A model generated the notes under the pieces. That model was given only the letters and a program-made list of their open reading frames with translations. It did not search any database and was not told where the DNA came from. The position numbers and the translations under genes were made by a program. A DNA stretch of 43,245 nucleotides, from contig DASVDW010000183.1 of the NCBI GenBank assembly GCA_036380925.1, positions 1 through 43,245 on the forward strand, written 5' to 3'. Below are positions 1 to 7,995 of the stretch, piece by piece. This stretch comes from JAICLV01 sp036380925. Its GTDB lineage: Bacteria > Actinomycetota > Actinomycetes > Acidothermales > Acidothermaceae. Within the stretch, counting starts at the first letter, position 1. Each line of letters opens with the position of its first letter.

Positions 1-1
1 C

Positions 2-574
2 GGTGACAGCGGGCTGAAGGCAGCTGCGCTGAAGTGCGCGACCGACAAGCCCGGTGTAAATCACACGGTAGAACGCGTACTGCGAGCAGTGGCCGACGCG
101 CATCTCGAGACGGGGGCGCCGATCTTTACGCACACCGACGCTGAGACCCGTCGAGGGCTTGACCAGCAACGCGTCTTCGCCGCGGCGGGTGTCGACCTTT
201 CCCGCGTTGTGATCGGGCACAGCGGGGACACGACCGATCTCGATTACCTGCAAGAACTCATCCGGAACGGCTCCTACGTGGGGATGGATCGGTTCGGCTT
301 CGATGGCCTCGTCTCATTTGAGGACCGGGTTGCGACGGTGGCCCGGCTCTGCCGCAATGGCTACGCGTCGCGCGTAGTGCTCTCGCACGACGCCAGCTGT
401 CACAACGCCTGGCTCGATGCGGACGTGAAAGCGGTGCTGGCGCCGAACTTGCGCTTCGACCACCTCTTCAACGATGTTCTCCCCGCACTGCGAGCGATGG
501 GAGTGACGGAGGCCGACATCAACCAAATGCTCATCGACAATCCAAGAGACATCTTCAGTCGGACATCCGCATGA
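2..574 (+). CDS. Phosphotriesterase-family metallohydrolase, 3' part
   Basis: The reading frame is open from the window edge, so the start lies upstream and about 190 C-terminal residues are seen. The family is the binuclear-metal amidohydrolase fold that cleaves phosphotriesters or lactones. Visible landmarks fit it: a Lys in LKCATD (the carbamylated metal-bridging Lys, visible residue 11), HTD (metal His), GHSGDTTD (second His) and the late SHD aspartate that activates water. The spacing matches the C-terminal half of the barrel. Whether it acts on lactones or phosphotriesters cannot be told from this part. It converges on arsC, 130 bp away, and has no visible link to the arsenic genes. Confidence 0.85.
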   Translation, partial: GDSGLKAAALKCATDKPGVNHTVERVLRAVADAHLETGAPIFTHTDAETRRGLDQQRVFAAAGVDLSRVVIGHSGDTTDLDYLQELIRNGSYVGMDRFGFDGLVSFEDRVATVARLCRNGYASRVVLSHDASCHNAWLDADVKAVLAPNLRFDHLFNDVLPALRAMGVTEADINQMLIDNPRDIFSRTSA

Positions 575-704
575 CAAAAGCGCACGAACGCGCAAACGCA
601 TCCTTGTTCGCCGGTTGGTCGTGCCATCGGGGCGCACGCGGCGCCGCCTGTAGACCGCGTCCCGTCGCGCCGGGCATTCTTGACTTGATCGAGGTTCGCC
701 CCCG

Positions 705-1136
705 CTACCGGAAAACCGGGACCGGAAGCTGTGCGCCGGGGATGAGTTCCGCCACCAACACGCGCACCCGGGCGTCGAGGTCCCGCAGGATGTCTCGCAC
801 GCCGCCTTCGTCTTTGCCCCTCGGGTCGGCGACCGGCCAGTCGATTATGCGTTTCCCGGGCACGGCAGGGCATGCCTCGTTGCAGCCGAGGGTGATGACG
901 GCGTCTGCCTCGTCGACGAGGTCGTAGTCGAGGCGGGTGGGTGTGTGGTCGGTGACCGGCAAGCCCACGTCGGCGAGTGCTCTCGCGACGGTCGGGTTGA
1001 CCTGGTCAGCCGGGTCGGAGCCCGCGTCGCGGACATCGATCGCGGTGCCGGCGTAGTGGCGGGCGAGCGCGGCGGCGGCGACCGAGCGTCCGGAGTTGTG
1101 CACGCAGGCGAACAAGACGACGGGGCGTGTGGTCAT
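705..1136 (-). CDS. arsC: Arsenate reductase, low-MW phosphatase type (ArsC)
   Basis: A 143-aa protein that reduces arsenate to arsenite in the cytoplasm. The phosphatase P-loop C11-VHNSG-R17-S (CX5R) sits at the N-terminus and a DP motif lies near the C-terminus. The later GCNEACP has Cys-x3-Cys spacing, unlike the Cys-x6-Cys redox pair of thioredoxin-linked enzymes; this resembles the mycothiol/mycoredoxin-linked arsenate transferases of actinobacteria (family knowledge). The ATG overlaps the acr3 stop as ATGA, so the two are translationally coupled. It is the last gene of the leftward operon: small Cys-rich protein, Acr3, ArsC. Confidence 0.93.
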   Translation of the reverse strand: MTTRPVVLFACVHNSGRSVAAAALARHYAGTAIDVRDAGSDPADQVNPTVARALADVGLPVTDHTPTRLDYDLVDEADAVITLGCNEACPAVPGKRIIDWPVADPRGKDEGGVRDILRDLDARVRVLVAELIPGAQLPVPVFR

Positions 1137-2230
1137 CCGGTGGTCTCCTTCGGCCAGCTCATGCGCTGACGCAGGCGGAGGGCGATGTAGACGAGCGCGA
1201 GTAGAGCCGGGACCTCGATGAGCGGACCGACGACGCCGGCGAGGGCTTGGCCGGAGGTGACGCCGAAGACGCCGATCGCGACGGCGATGGCGAGTTCGAA
1301 GTTGTTGCCCGCGGCGGTGAACGCCAAAGTCGCCGCTCGCGGATAGGGCAGGCGCAGCTTGTGCCCGAGGAAGAAAGCGCCGGTCCACATCAGGGCGAAG
1401 TAGGCCAGCAGCGGTGTGGCGATGCGGGCGACATCGAGCGGCCGGCCAGTGATGGTGTGGCCTTGCAGCGCGAACAACACCACGATGGTGAACAGCAGTC
1501 CCCACAACGCGACCGGCGCGATCCGCGGCACGAAGCGGCTTTCATACCAATCGCGGCCCCTCGCTTTCTCACCAAGCGTGCGGGTGATGAAGCCACCGAG
1601 TAGCGGGACGCCGAGGAAGATTCCGACGCTCTTGGCGATGTCGCCGATCGACACGTCCAGGGCGCTGGTGTGCAGCCCGAGCCAGTGCGGCAGCACGGTG
1701 AGGTAGAACCAGCCGAGCACGGCGAACGCGAGGATCTGGAACACCGAGTTGAGCGCGACGAGAAGCGCGGCGGCTTCCCGGTCACCGCAGGCCAGGTCGT
1801 TCCAGATGAGCACCATGGCGATGCAGCGCGCCAACCCGACGATGATCAACCCGGTCCGGTATGCCGGCAGGTCCGGCAGCATCAGCCAGGCGAGGGCGAA
1901 CATCAGCGCGGGCCCGATCAGCCAGTTCAGAACGAGGCTGCTGAGCAGCATTCTGCGATCGGCGACGACCCGGTTGACGGCCGTGTAACGGACCTTCGCG
2001 AGCACCGGATACATCATCGCCAGCAAGCCGACCGCGATCGGCAGGGAGGTCTGCCCGACCCGCAGCGTGTCCAGCCCGTCGTCCAGGTTCGGGATGGCGC
2101 GGCCGAGCAGCAGCCCTGCGGCCATCGCCAATCCGATCCATATCGGCAGCAGCCGGTCCAGCCACGACAACCGGCCCGCGGCGCCGCCCGCGTTCGGCGC
2201 CGCGGCCGCGGTGGTGGCGGGCGCGGTCAA
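1133..2230 (-). CDS. acr3: Arsenite efflux pump, Acr3 family
   Basis: Exports As(III) across the membrane by proton antiport. About ten hydrophobic helices are visible, starting at the SWLDRLLPIWIGL segment. The conserved Cys of Acr3 is in LARCIAMVLIWND, and the essential Asn-Asn-Phe-Glu of the late helix is in AGNNFELAIA. I chose the TTG at 2230 (365 aa) because it overlaps the stop of the upstream small gene as TTGA and begins just before the family's usual start. A GTG at 2296 would give 387 aa but overlap that gene by 70 bases. Its stop overlaps the arsC start. Confidence 0.92.
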   Translation of the reverse strand: MTAPATTAAAAPNAGGAAGRLSWLDRLLPIWIGLAMAAGLLLGRAIPNLDDGLDTLRVGQTSLPIAVGLLAMMYPVLAKVRYTAVNRVVADRRMLLSSLVLNWLIGPALMFALAWLMLPDLPAYRTGLIIVGLARCIAMVLIWNDLACGDREAAALLVALNSVFQILAFAVLGWFYLTVLPHWLGLHTSALDVSIGDIAKSVGIFLGVPLLGGFITRTLGEKARGRDWYESRFVPRIAPVALWGLLFTIVVLFALQGHTITGRPLDVARIATPLLAYFALMWTGAFFLGHKLRLPYPRAATLAFTAAGNNFELAIAVAIGVFGVTSGQALAGVVGPLIEVPALLALVYIALRLRQRMSWPKETTG

Positions 2231-2385
2231 AGCCGGACCGCACCTGCCTTGAACGTGCGCATCTCGACGCGCTCGCGATGCGCCGCCGCGCGGCACGTTC
2301 GGTCACAGATCTCGGCGCAACGCTCGCAGAACGCCACCGACTTGCTAGCGGCTCGCGCGGTCCGAAGTCGCTTCAGCGATGTCAT
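2227..2385 (-). CDS. Small Cys-rich protein heading the ars operon
   Basis: A 52-aa basic protein with a compact C-x2-C-x3-C-x3-C cluster (CERCAEICDRTC), flanked by Arg/Lys-rich ends. The ATG at 2385 follows GTGAGGGCG, a usable ribosome-binding site; an upstream TTG at 2409 is less likely. Its stop overlaps the acr3 start by TTGA. The first position behind an arsenic operator and the thiol cluster suggest As(III) or metal binding, perhaps as a chaperone or buffer for Acr3. This is inference; I know of no characterised member. It is not a shadow: acr3 is not annotated this far upstream and nothing on the + strand here looks coding. Confidence 0.7.
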   Translation of the reverse strand: MTSLKRLRTARAASKSVAFCERCAEICDRTCRAAAHRERVEMRTFKAGAVRL

Positions 2386-2401
2386 CGCCCTCACCTCACG
2401 T

Positions 2402-2453
2402 ATCGACAACCTTCAATACGTGAAGGATGGCGCATCCATCGACAACTGTCAAT
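2402..2453 (-). promoter_or_regulatory. Tandem ArsR-type operators and ars operon promoter
   Basis: 2438-2453 reads ATCGACA-AC-TGTCAAT, a near-perfect inverted repeat. 2402-2417 is a decayed copy, ATCGACA-AC-CTTCAAT, starting 36 bp away. On the minus strand the first site contains TTGACA (2452-2447), followed after 17 nt by CATCCT (2429-2424), so the operator covers the -35 and the decayed copy lies near the start of transcription. The same arrangement recurs at 16636-16687. Confidence 0.75.
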
Positions 2454-2545
2454 ATGTTTTGCGGATTGCGCCGCCACGCGCCGCCACGCGCCCGCGCGCC
2501 GCGCCGTCGTCCGGTGTCTTTCGACCTCGATCAGGAATGTAAGAT

Positions 2546-2562
2546 GCTTTTGTAAAGCACTT
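2546..2562 (+). promoter_or_regulatory. Candidate operator of the LacI regulator at 2638
   Basis: GCTTT-TGT-AAAGC (2546-2558) is an inverted repeat, and AAAGCACTT (2554-2562) is the reverse complement of AAGTGCTTT found at 3648-3656 before the transporter genes. Both are one base from the AAAGCGCTTT form common for LacI-family operators. It lies just after a -10-like TAAGAT (2540-2545), which would fit autorepression. Confidence 0.5.
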
Positions 2563-2637
2563 CTGTACCATGCTCTCGGTGGCCGCGTGGCAACGCCCGG
2601 CCCATGAGGCAGCTGATCGCAGAGGTGGGTCGGACAG

Positions 2638-3639
2638 TTGGTCCAGCGCGCGACGAACCGGCACGTCACCATCTACGAGGTCGCGGAGCGGGCCAAGGTC
2701 AGCATCTCGACCGTTTCCAACGTCTTGAACAAGCCGGATCGCGTGAAGGCCGAGACGCGCGAGCGCGTCCTCGCCGTCGTCGACGAGCTTGGGTTCATGC
2801 CGAAGACCCAGGCCGTCACGCTGGCCCGGCAGGGCACCGGACGGATCGGCGTGATGGCGCCGTTCACGTCGTACGGGTCGTATCTTCGCCGGCTCGCCGG
2901 GGTCTTGCGGGCCGCCAGCGAGTTCGGTGGTTTGGAAGTCGTCGTCTTCGACCACGAGTCGGCCGCCTTGGCGTCATCGCCGGCGCTCGCGAGCATGCCG
3001 ATCCATGGGCGGCTCGACGGCCTCTTGGTGATGGGCCTGCCGATCGAGGAGGGCATCGCCAAGAGGTTCTACGAACGGGGCCTGCCGACGGTCGCGGTCG
3101 ACGCCGACAGTGACCGGTTCAGCCGGGTCGTCATCGACGACGTCGACGGCGGCAGGCTCGCGGCTCGCCACCTGCTGGCAAAGGGGCATCGGCGGCTGGG
3201 CTACATCTTGGAGCGGCAGGTCTCGGACTACGAGTCGCAGGCGGTTCGCCGGCTGGTGGGCTTCAAGGAGGTCGCCGCCGACGATGGCTGCGACATCGCG
3301 GTCGAGATCAGCGACAACTCGGTGGAGCACGCCAGGCTCGCCGCGACGCGACTGCTGCAGCGCGACCCCCGGCCCACGGCGATCATGGCCCACCACGACC
3401 TGCTCGCGATCGGCGCGTTGTTGGCCGTCCGCGATCTCGGGCTGAGTGTTCCGGCGGACGTCGCGGTCATGGGCTTTGACGACGGTGACATGGCGGTGGC
3501 AGCCGACCTCACCACCGTGCGGCAGCCCTTCGAGGAGTCGGGAGAGGCCGCCGTCCGGTTGCTCCGCTCGCTCGACGCCCGCTCTCCTCGGTCAACGATC
3601 GTCCTCGGCCTGGACATCATCGAACGCTCGACTGTGTAA
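2638..3639 (+). CDS. LacI-family transcriptional regulator
   Basis: A 333-aa repressor. The N-terminal helix-turn-helix VTIYEVAERAKVSISTVSN and the hinge region with NKPDRVKAETRERV are typical, followed by a periplasmic-binding-protein-like effector domain ending in the VAVMGFDDGDMA and TTVRQP motifs. The TTG at 2638 is the only plausible start, with GAGGTGGG upstream. It lies directly before the sugar transporter and sucrose phosphorylase genes and is probably their local repressor, binding the AAGTGCTTT sites on both its sides. The inducer is probably the imported sugar or a product of it (inference). Confidence 0.92.
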   Translation: MVQRATNRHVTIYEVAERAKVSISTVSNVLNKPDRVKAETRERVLAVVDELGFMPKTQAVTLARQGTGRIGVMAPFTSYGSYLRRLAGVLRAASEFGGLEVVVFDHESAALASSPALASMPIHGRLDGLLVMGLPIEEGIAKRFYERGLPTVAVDADSDRFSRVVIDDVDGGRLAARHLLAKGHRRLGYILERQVSDYESQAVRRLVGFKEVAADDGCDIAVEISDNSVEHARLAATRLLQRDPRPTAIMAHHDLLAIGALLAVRDLGLSVPADVAVMGFDDGDMAVAADLTTVRQPFEESGEAAVRLLRSLDARSPRSTIVLGLDIIERSTV

Positions 3640-3646
3640 CGTTTTT

Positions 3647-3696
3647 AAAGTGCTTTTCCCAAACCTCTTGACAGTTCCGGGCTGGGTGCGGTTGTG
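3647..3696 (+). promoter_or_regulatory. Operator and promoter of the sugar operon
   Basis: AAAGTGCTTT (3647-3656) matches the candidate site before the LacI gene on the opposite strand. It is followed by a perfect -35 TTGACA (3668-3673); the hexamer 17 nt later (GTTGTG) is a poor -10, so the exact start point is unsure. Confidence 0.5.
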
Positions 3697-3855
3697 TCAG
3701 CGAAAGCCAGTGCTGGCTGGCCGGCGTGGAGGTTCGCGGTAGCGCACCTGCCTGTCGGCTCGTGGGCGGCGCACTGGCGATGTTGGGTCTTCGTTCAGCT
3801 GGCCGGGCTGACTCGCTCAGAGCGGCGGCAAAAAAGCACCGAGGGAGGCAGCACG

Positions 3856-5286
3856 ATGTTTCGCCACACCGCCGCCCGCCGCGGGAGGCGGCATTGCCAT
3901 GCGGCAGCCGTCCTGGCCACCGGCGGCCTACTGGCCATCGCCGCGTGTAGCGGCCCTGGCTCGTCCCAAGCGAAGAGCTCGAGCAGCGCCACGTCGGCGC
4001 CGACGACCGCTTCGACGGCGTCCGCCTCGACGGCGTCCGCGCCGCCCTCAGCTGCGCCGGCCTCGGGGCCGACGTGCGGGACGGCGCCCGTGACGCTCAA
4101 GGCGTACTTCGAGACCGGTTTTCCGATCTACAAGGCGCTCACCGATGAGTTCAGCAAGCAGTTCCCGAATGTGAAGTGGGACATTCGCTACGACCAGTTC
4201 GCGGCGCTCACCTCGAACGCGCCGCGCGTTCTCGCCAACGACCCACCCGACCTCATCCGGTTGCCGCAGGTCTCCGATCTGGCGAAGGACCACCTGTTGA
4301 AGAACCTGGACGGGTATGCCACCGCGTTCGGATGGGACAAGTGGCCGGCCTCGCAGTTGCAATCAATGCGCGTGGCCGACGACGGCAGCCGAGGGTCCGG
4401 CCCGCTGTACGCGATGGGCATCAACTACAGCATGACCGGGGTCTTCTACAACAAGGACCTCGCGCAGAAGGTCGGCATCACCAGTCCGCCCCAGACGTTG
4501 GCCGACTTCGACGCCGACATGCAGAAGGCGAAGCAGGCCGGCATCACGCCGATTCTGCAGTTCAACGGCGGCGCGACCGGCGGCCTGGCCTTCCCCTTGC
4601 AGAACCTCATGGCCGTGTACGGCCCGCCGAGCGCGATCAACGACTGGATTTGGCAGAAGAAGGGAGCCACCATCGACACGGCTCCGAATCTGCAGGCTGC
4701 CGAGCATCTCCAGCAGTGGATCAAGAATGGCTACCTGGTCAGTGACGCCAACGCCATGGACTACGCGACCATGATGAGCCGCTTCATCGCCGGCAAGGGT
4801 CTGTTCATGTTCAACGGCGACTGGGAATCGGGCAACCTCGACAAGCAGATGCCGGGCAAGGTCGGCTTCTTCCTCATGCCGCCCCTGCAAGCAGGAGGCA
4901 CCCAAGCGGCCATGTCGACGCCCCTGACGCTCGGCATCGGCAACGGCGCCAAGAACGCCGACTGCGCGGCCTTCTTCTTGGACTGGATCGCGACCAACCA
5001 GCAGGCCCGAACGGTCGACGTGCAGGTCGGTGGCTCGCACCCGATGGGCCCGGCCGACGCCTACATGCCGCCGATCGAGTCCGGAACCGTCACCGCGGCC
5101 ACCCTGGCGGCGGGCAGCACGGTCGCGAAGGACAACGGCGCGATGGACTTCATCGCGAACGCGACCGGTTCCATCTACGCCAAGGGATGGACGCCGAACC
5201 TCCAGGAGATGGTCGGAGGTAAGCAGACGCCGAAGGGCATGCTCCAGACTGTTCAAACGGAGTACGTCGGCGAAGTCGGGCACTGA
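3856..5286 (+). CDS. Sugar ABC transporter substrate-binding lipoprotein
   Basis: A 476-aa extracellular solute-binding protein of family 1. The signal peptide has an Arg-rich N-region, a hydrophobic stretch and a lipobox IAAC with Cys31 as the lipid anchor. It is followed by a Ser/Ala/Thr linker and the binding domain starting at VTLKAYFETGFPIYKAL. The FNGDWESG and late KGMLQ segments are typical of CUT1 binding proteins. The ATG at 3856 follows GAGGGAGGCA; a longer reading from 3694 would hide the signal peptide. It delivers the sugar to the two permeases that follow. By context the ligand is sucrose or a sucrose-like or acylated glucoside. Confidence 0.9.
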   Translation: MFRHTAARRGRRHCHAAAVLATGGLLAIAACSGPGSSQAKSSSSATSAPTTASTASASTASAPPSAAPASGPTCGTAPVTLKAYFETGFPIYKALTDEFSKQFPNVKWDIRYDQFAALTSNAPRVLANDPPDLIRLPQVSDLAKDHLLKNLDGYATAFGWDKWPASQLQSMRVADDGSRGSGPLYAMGINYSMTGVFYNKDLAQKVGITSPPQTLADFDADMQKAKQAGITPILQFNGGATGGLAFPLQNLMAVYGPPSAINDWIWQKKGATIDTAPNLQAAEHLQQWIKNGYLVSDANAMDYATMMSRFIAGKGLFMFNGDWESGNLDKQMPGKVGFFLMPPLQAGGTQAAMSTPLTLGIGNGAKNADCAAFFLDWIATNQQARTVDVQVGGSHPMGPADAYMPPIESGTVTAATLAAGSTVAKDNGAMDFIANATGSIYAKGWTPNLQEMVGGKQTPKGMLQTVQTEYVGEVGH

Positions 5287-5291
5287 GATTC

Positions 5292-6260
5292 GTGGTGAGT
5301 CGTTTGCGGGAACCCGTGGCGCGGTCGGTCGAAAGTCCGGCCGCGCCACGGGCGCACGCGGCGAGCCGTGCTCGACGCGGCCGCGCCCGTCGGCGAGGTC
5401 GCCGCGCGTTGTCGGGTTGGCTGTTCGCCGCACCGGCGATCGTGTTCTACGCGGCGTTTGTGTTGCGACCGCTGCTGTACACGTTCCAGTACTCGGTCTA
5501 CCGGTGGGACGGCATCGGAGCGTCGACGTACGTCGGCCTGCGGAACTACTCGGCGCTGTTCACAGACTCGACCCTCTTCGGGTCGATATTGAACGCGGTG
5601 AAGCTCATTGTGTTCTTCAGCGCGATACCGGTCCTGCTCGGGCTGCTCATCGCGTCAACCATCCGCAGCATCGCGCGAAGCCGCCTGGCGACAGCCGCCC
5701 GGATCGTCATCTTCTTCCCTCAGATCATCCCGCTTGTCGCCGCCGGAATCATTTGGAGTTGGCTGCTGTCGTCGACCGGCCTGGTCAATCAACTGCTCTC
5801 CGCGGTCGGGCTGGGCGGCATCACGCGCGCATGGCTCGGCGACTTCACCTACGCCTTGCCTGCGGTCGGTGTGATCGGAGCGTGGGTGCTGTTGGGACTT
5901 TGCACCCTGCTCTTGCTGGCCGGCATGGCGAAAGTCGATCCGGCGGTTTATGAGGCCGCTCGGCTGGACGGCGCCGGCTCGGCGCGCGAGTTCTTCTCGA
6001 TCACGCTCCCCGCGCTGCGACAAGAGATCGGCGTGTGCGTGACGGTCACCGTGATCGCGGCGCTGGCGAGTTTCGACATCATCTACATCTCAACCCAGGG
6101 CGGCCCCGGCCACTCCACGATGGTGCCGGGTTATGCCGTCTACTACCTCGCCTTCTTCCAGCGCGAAGTCGGACAGGCGTCGGCTCTCGCCGTCGCCCTG
6201 ATGCTCCTCGTGCTGATATTCGTCCTTCCTATTCAGTGGTTGACGAGGGAGAAGGACTAA
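5292..6260 (+). CDS. Sugar ABC transporter permease, MalF type
   Basis: A 322-aa inner-membrane permease with an Arg-rich cytoplasmic N-terminus and six helices beginning at LSGWLFAAPAIVFYAAFVL. The EAA loop, EAARLDGAGSAREFFSITLP, docks the ATPase. GTG starts at 5292 and 5295 are equivalent; both lie 5-8 bp behind the binding-protein stop. The TAATG overlap with the next permease indicates coupling. No ATPase gene is in the operon, so a shared MsiK-type ATPase encoded elsewhere is expected, as is usual for CUT1 systems of actinobacteria (family knowledge). Confidence 0.93.
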   Translation: MVSRLREPVARSVESPAAPRAHAASRARRGRARRRGRRALSGWLFAAPAIVFYAAFVLRPLLYTFQYSVYRWDGIGASTYVGLRNYSALFTDSTLFGSILNAVKLIVFFSAIPVLLGLLIASTIRSIARSRLATAARIVIFFPQIIPLVAAGIIWSWLLSSTGLVNQLLSAVGLGGITRAWLGDFTYALPAVGVIGAWVLLGLCTLLLLAGMAKVDPAVYEAARLDGAGSAREFFSITLPALRQEIGVCVTVTVIAALASFDIIYISTQGGPGHSTMVPGYAVYYLAFFQREVGQASALAVALMLLVLIFVLPIQWLTREKD

Positions 6261-7084
6261 TGATCGTCGGACGACGGGAGACGCTGCGGGGGTACGTGTT
6301 GCTCCTGCTCCTGATGGTGGTCACCTTGGTCCCGTTCGTCAGCCTCTTCATGACCGCGCTGCATCCGGCAGGCACGTATCCGAACGGCATATCGTGGCCC
6401 AGCAGCCCGCACTGGCACAACTTCATCGACGCGTTTCGCGCCGCGAACATGGGCCGGTTGTTGGTCTCGAGTGTGTTGATCGTGCTGGGTGTGGTGCCTC
6501 TGTCGGTTCTCATCGGGACGATGGCGGGGTTCGCCTTCGGCCACCTGCGCATGCCCGGACACCGCGTCGCCTTTCTCGTCTTCGTGCTCGGGCTGACGTT
6601 GCCGTTCGAAGCGGTTTTGACGCCGCTGTACTACCAGGTCCGCGACATGGGGCTGCTGAACACCAGGTGGGCCATCATCCTGCCGCTCATCGGCCTGTTC
6701 ATGCCGTTCTCGGTTTTCTGGATGCGGGCTCACTTCGTGAATGTGCCGAACGATTTGTCGGAGGCGGCCCGCATCGACGGCGCCAACGTCTGGCAGGCGT
6801 TTTGGCGGGTCCAGGTGCCGCTGGCGATGCCGGCGATCTCGTCGCTCGGCATCCTGCTCTTTCTTTGGACGTGGAACCAATTCCTTCTCGCGATCGTGCT
6901 CGTCGACGATCCAGCGAAAAGAACCATGGCAGGGGCGCTCGGGGCGTTCCAAGGGCAGTACGGCACAGACATCCCGCTCCTGTGCGCCGGCTCCTTGCTC
7001 ATCCTGGCGCCGACGCTTGTCATTTACTTGATCTTCCAGCGTCGCTTCACGACGGCGCTGCTCCAAGGCGCGGTGAAAGGGTGA
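6260..7084 (+). CDS. Sugar ABC transporter permease, MalG type
   Basis: A 274-aa permease whose first helix starts at YVLLLLLMVVTLVPFVSLFM. The EAA loop is EAARIDGANVWQAFWRVQVP. The ATG at 6260 overlaps the previous stop as TAATG, and its own stop overlaps the next start as TGATG. It forms the channel together with the preceding permease. Length and topology are normal for the MalG group. Confidence 0.93.
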   Translation: MIVGRRETLRGYVLLLLLMVVTLVPFVSLFMTALHPAGTYPNGISWPSSPHWHNFIDAFRAANMGRLLVSSVLIVLGVVPLSVLIGTMAGFAFGHLRMPGHRVAFLVFVLGLTLPFEAVLTPLYYQVRDMGLLNTRWAIILPLIGLFMPFSVFWMRAHFVNVPNDLSEAARIDGANVWQAFWRVQVPLAMPAISSLGILLFLWTWNQFLLAIVLVDDPAKRTMAGALGAFQGQYGTDIPLLCAGSLLILAPTLVIYLIFQRRFTTALLQGAVKG

Positions 7085-7995
7085 TGCCGACGCTGACCAC
7101 CGCCGAAGAGCGCGAGCGATTCATCCGGTACACCCGGATAGATCGCTGGCCGCTGCTCGAGCGGTTCCCGGTGCCGAAGGACCTTCGGATTGAGATGCTC
7201 GCGCACATGACGGCGTCGGCGCCTGAGTACGTTCGGTCGACGCTCGCCGCGATGAGGTCAGCTGTTCAGGCGGACGCCGCGCAGTTGATGGCCGACTCGG
7301 CCTTCCGCGCCGCCATCGACGCAATTCCGCTCGTCGATGGCGACCGGCTGGTCGCCATCGGAGACTCGGTCACCGCGGACCGGCGCGGGTGGTTCGAGTT
7401 GCTGAAGGAGGCCGTCGCGCTCGCCGCGCCAAGCGGCGTGGACCTGGTGAACCTGGGCTTGAGTGGCGACACCACCGCGGACGTGCTCGAACGACTGGAC
7501 GTGCTCGCGGGCGCGCGGCCCACCTGGGTGCTGGTGATGCTCGGCACGAACGACACTCGCTTCCATGGCCCGAAGCACGCGTACCGCATGGTGTCGCTCG
7601 CGGAGACCGAAAGAAACATCAGTGCGCTAATGGAGTTTGTGACCGGCGACCTCGCCGCCGACCTGACGCTTCTCACGCCGCCCCCTGGAGACCAGGCGCG
7701 GATCGCGTCCTTCTACCGCGACGTGCCCGTCGGCTGGGTGGCCGCCGAGCTCGACGCGGTGGCGGCGCTCATCCGCGCGCTCGACCCCAACTGCGTCGAC
7801 GTCAATCAATCGATGCGCGGAGCGGCCTTCGCCGGCCTCCTCGATGTCGACGGCGTCCACCCGACGGTGGAGGGGCAGCGCCACATAGCGAGGGTGGTGG
7901 TCGAACGACTGTCCGTGTCTCGAAGGCTGAGCTTGGTCGGACAGGGCGGTGAATCCGCCGAGCGGCGCCGCGTCCGAACCGAAACCGGAAAATGA
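7084..7995 (+). CDS. Intracellular SGNH/GDSL esterase in the sugar operon
   Basis: A 303-aa SGNH hydrolase. Catalytic blocks are clear: GDS with Ser95, Gly128 in LSGDT, GTND with Asn156, and DGVH with Asp256 and His259. There is no signal peptide, so it works in the cytoplasm, and an unusual N-terminal extension of about 85 residues precedes the fold. Its start overlaps the permease stop (TGATG) and its stop overlaps the sucrose phosphorylase start (ATGA). That position between importer and phosphorylase suggests it removes an acyl or acetyl group from an imported sugar ester before phosphorolysis. That role is inference; the fold assignment is firm. Confidence 0.85.
   Translation: MPTLTTAEERERFIRYTRIDRWPLLERFPVPKDLRIEMLAHMTASAPEYVRSTLAAMRSAVQADAAQLMADSAFRAAIDAIPLVDGDRLVAIGDSVTADRRGWFELLKEAVALAAPSGVDLVNLGLSGDTTADVLERLDVLAGARPTWVLVMLGTNDTRFHGPKHAYRMVSLAETERNISALMEFVTGDLAADLTLLTPPPGDQARIASFYRDVPVGWVAAELDAVAALIRALDPNCVDVNQSMRGAAFAGLLDVDGVHPTVEGQRHIARVVVERLSVSRRLSLVGQGGESAERRRVRTETGK

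Noticed and set aside
2231..2296. Longer Acr3 start at GTG 2296
   Set aside because: It would overlap the small Cys-rich gene and adds an Arg-rich tail not typical of Acr3; the TTG at 2230 overlaps the preceding stop neatly.
3694..3855. Extended N-terminus for the sugar-binding lipoprotein
   Set aside because: It would place 54 residues ahead of a good signal peptide; ATG 3856 has a strong ribosome-binding site.
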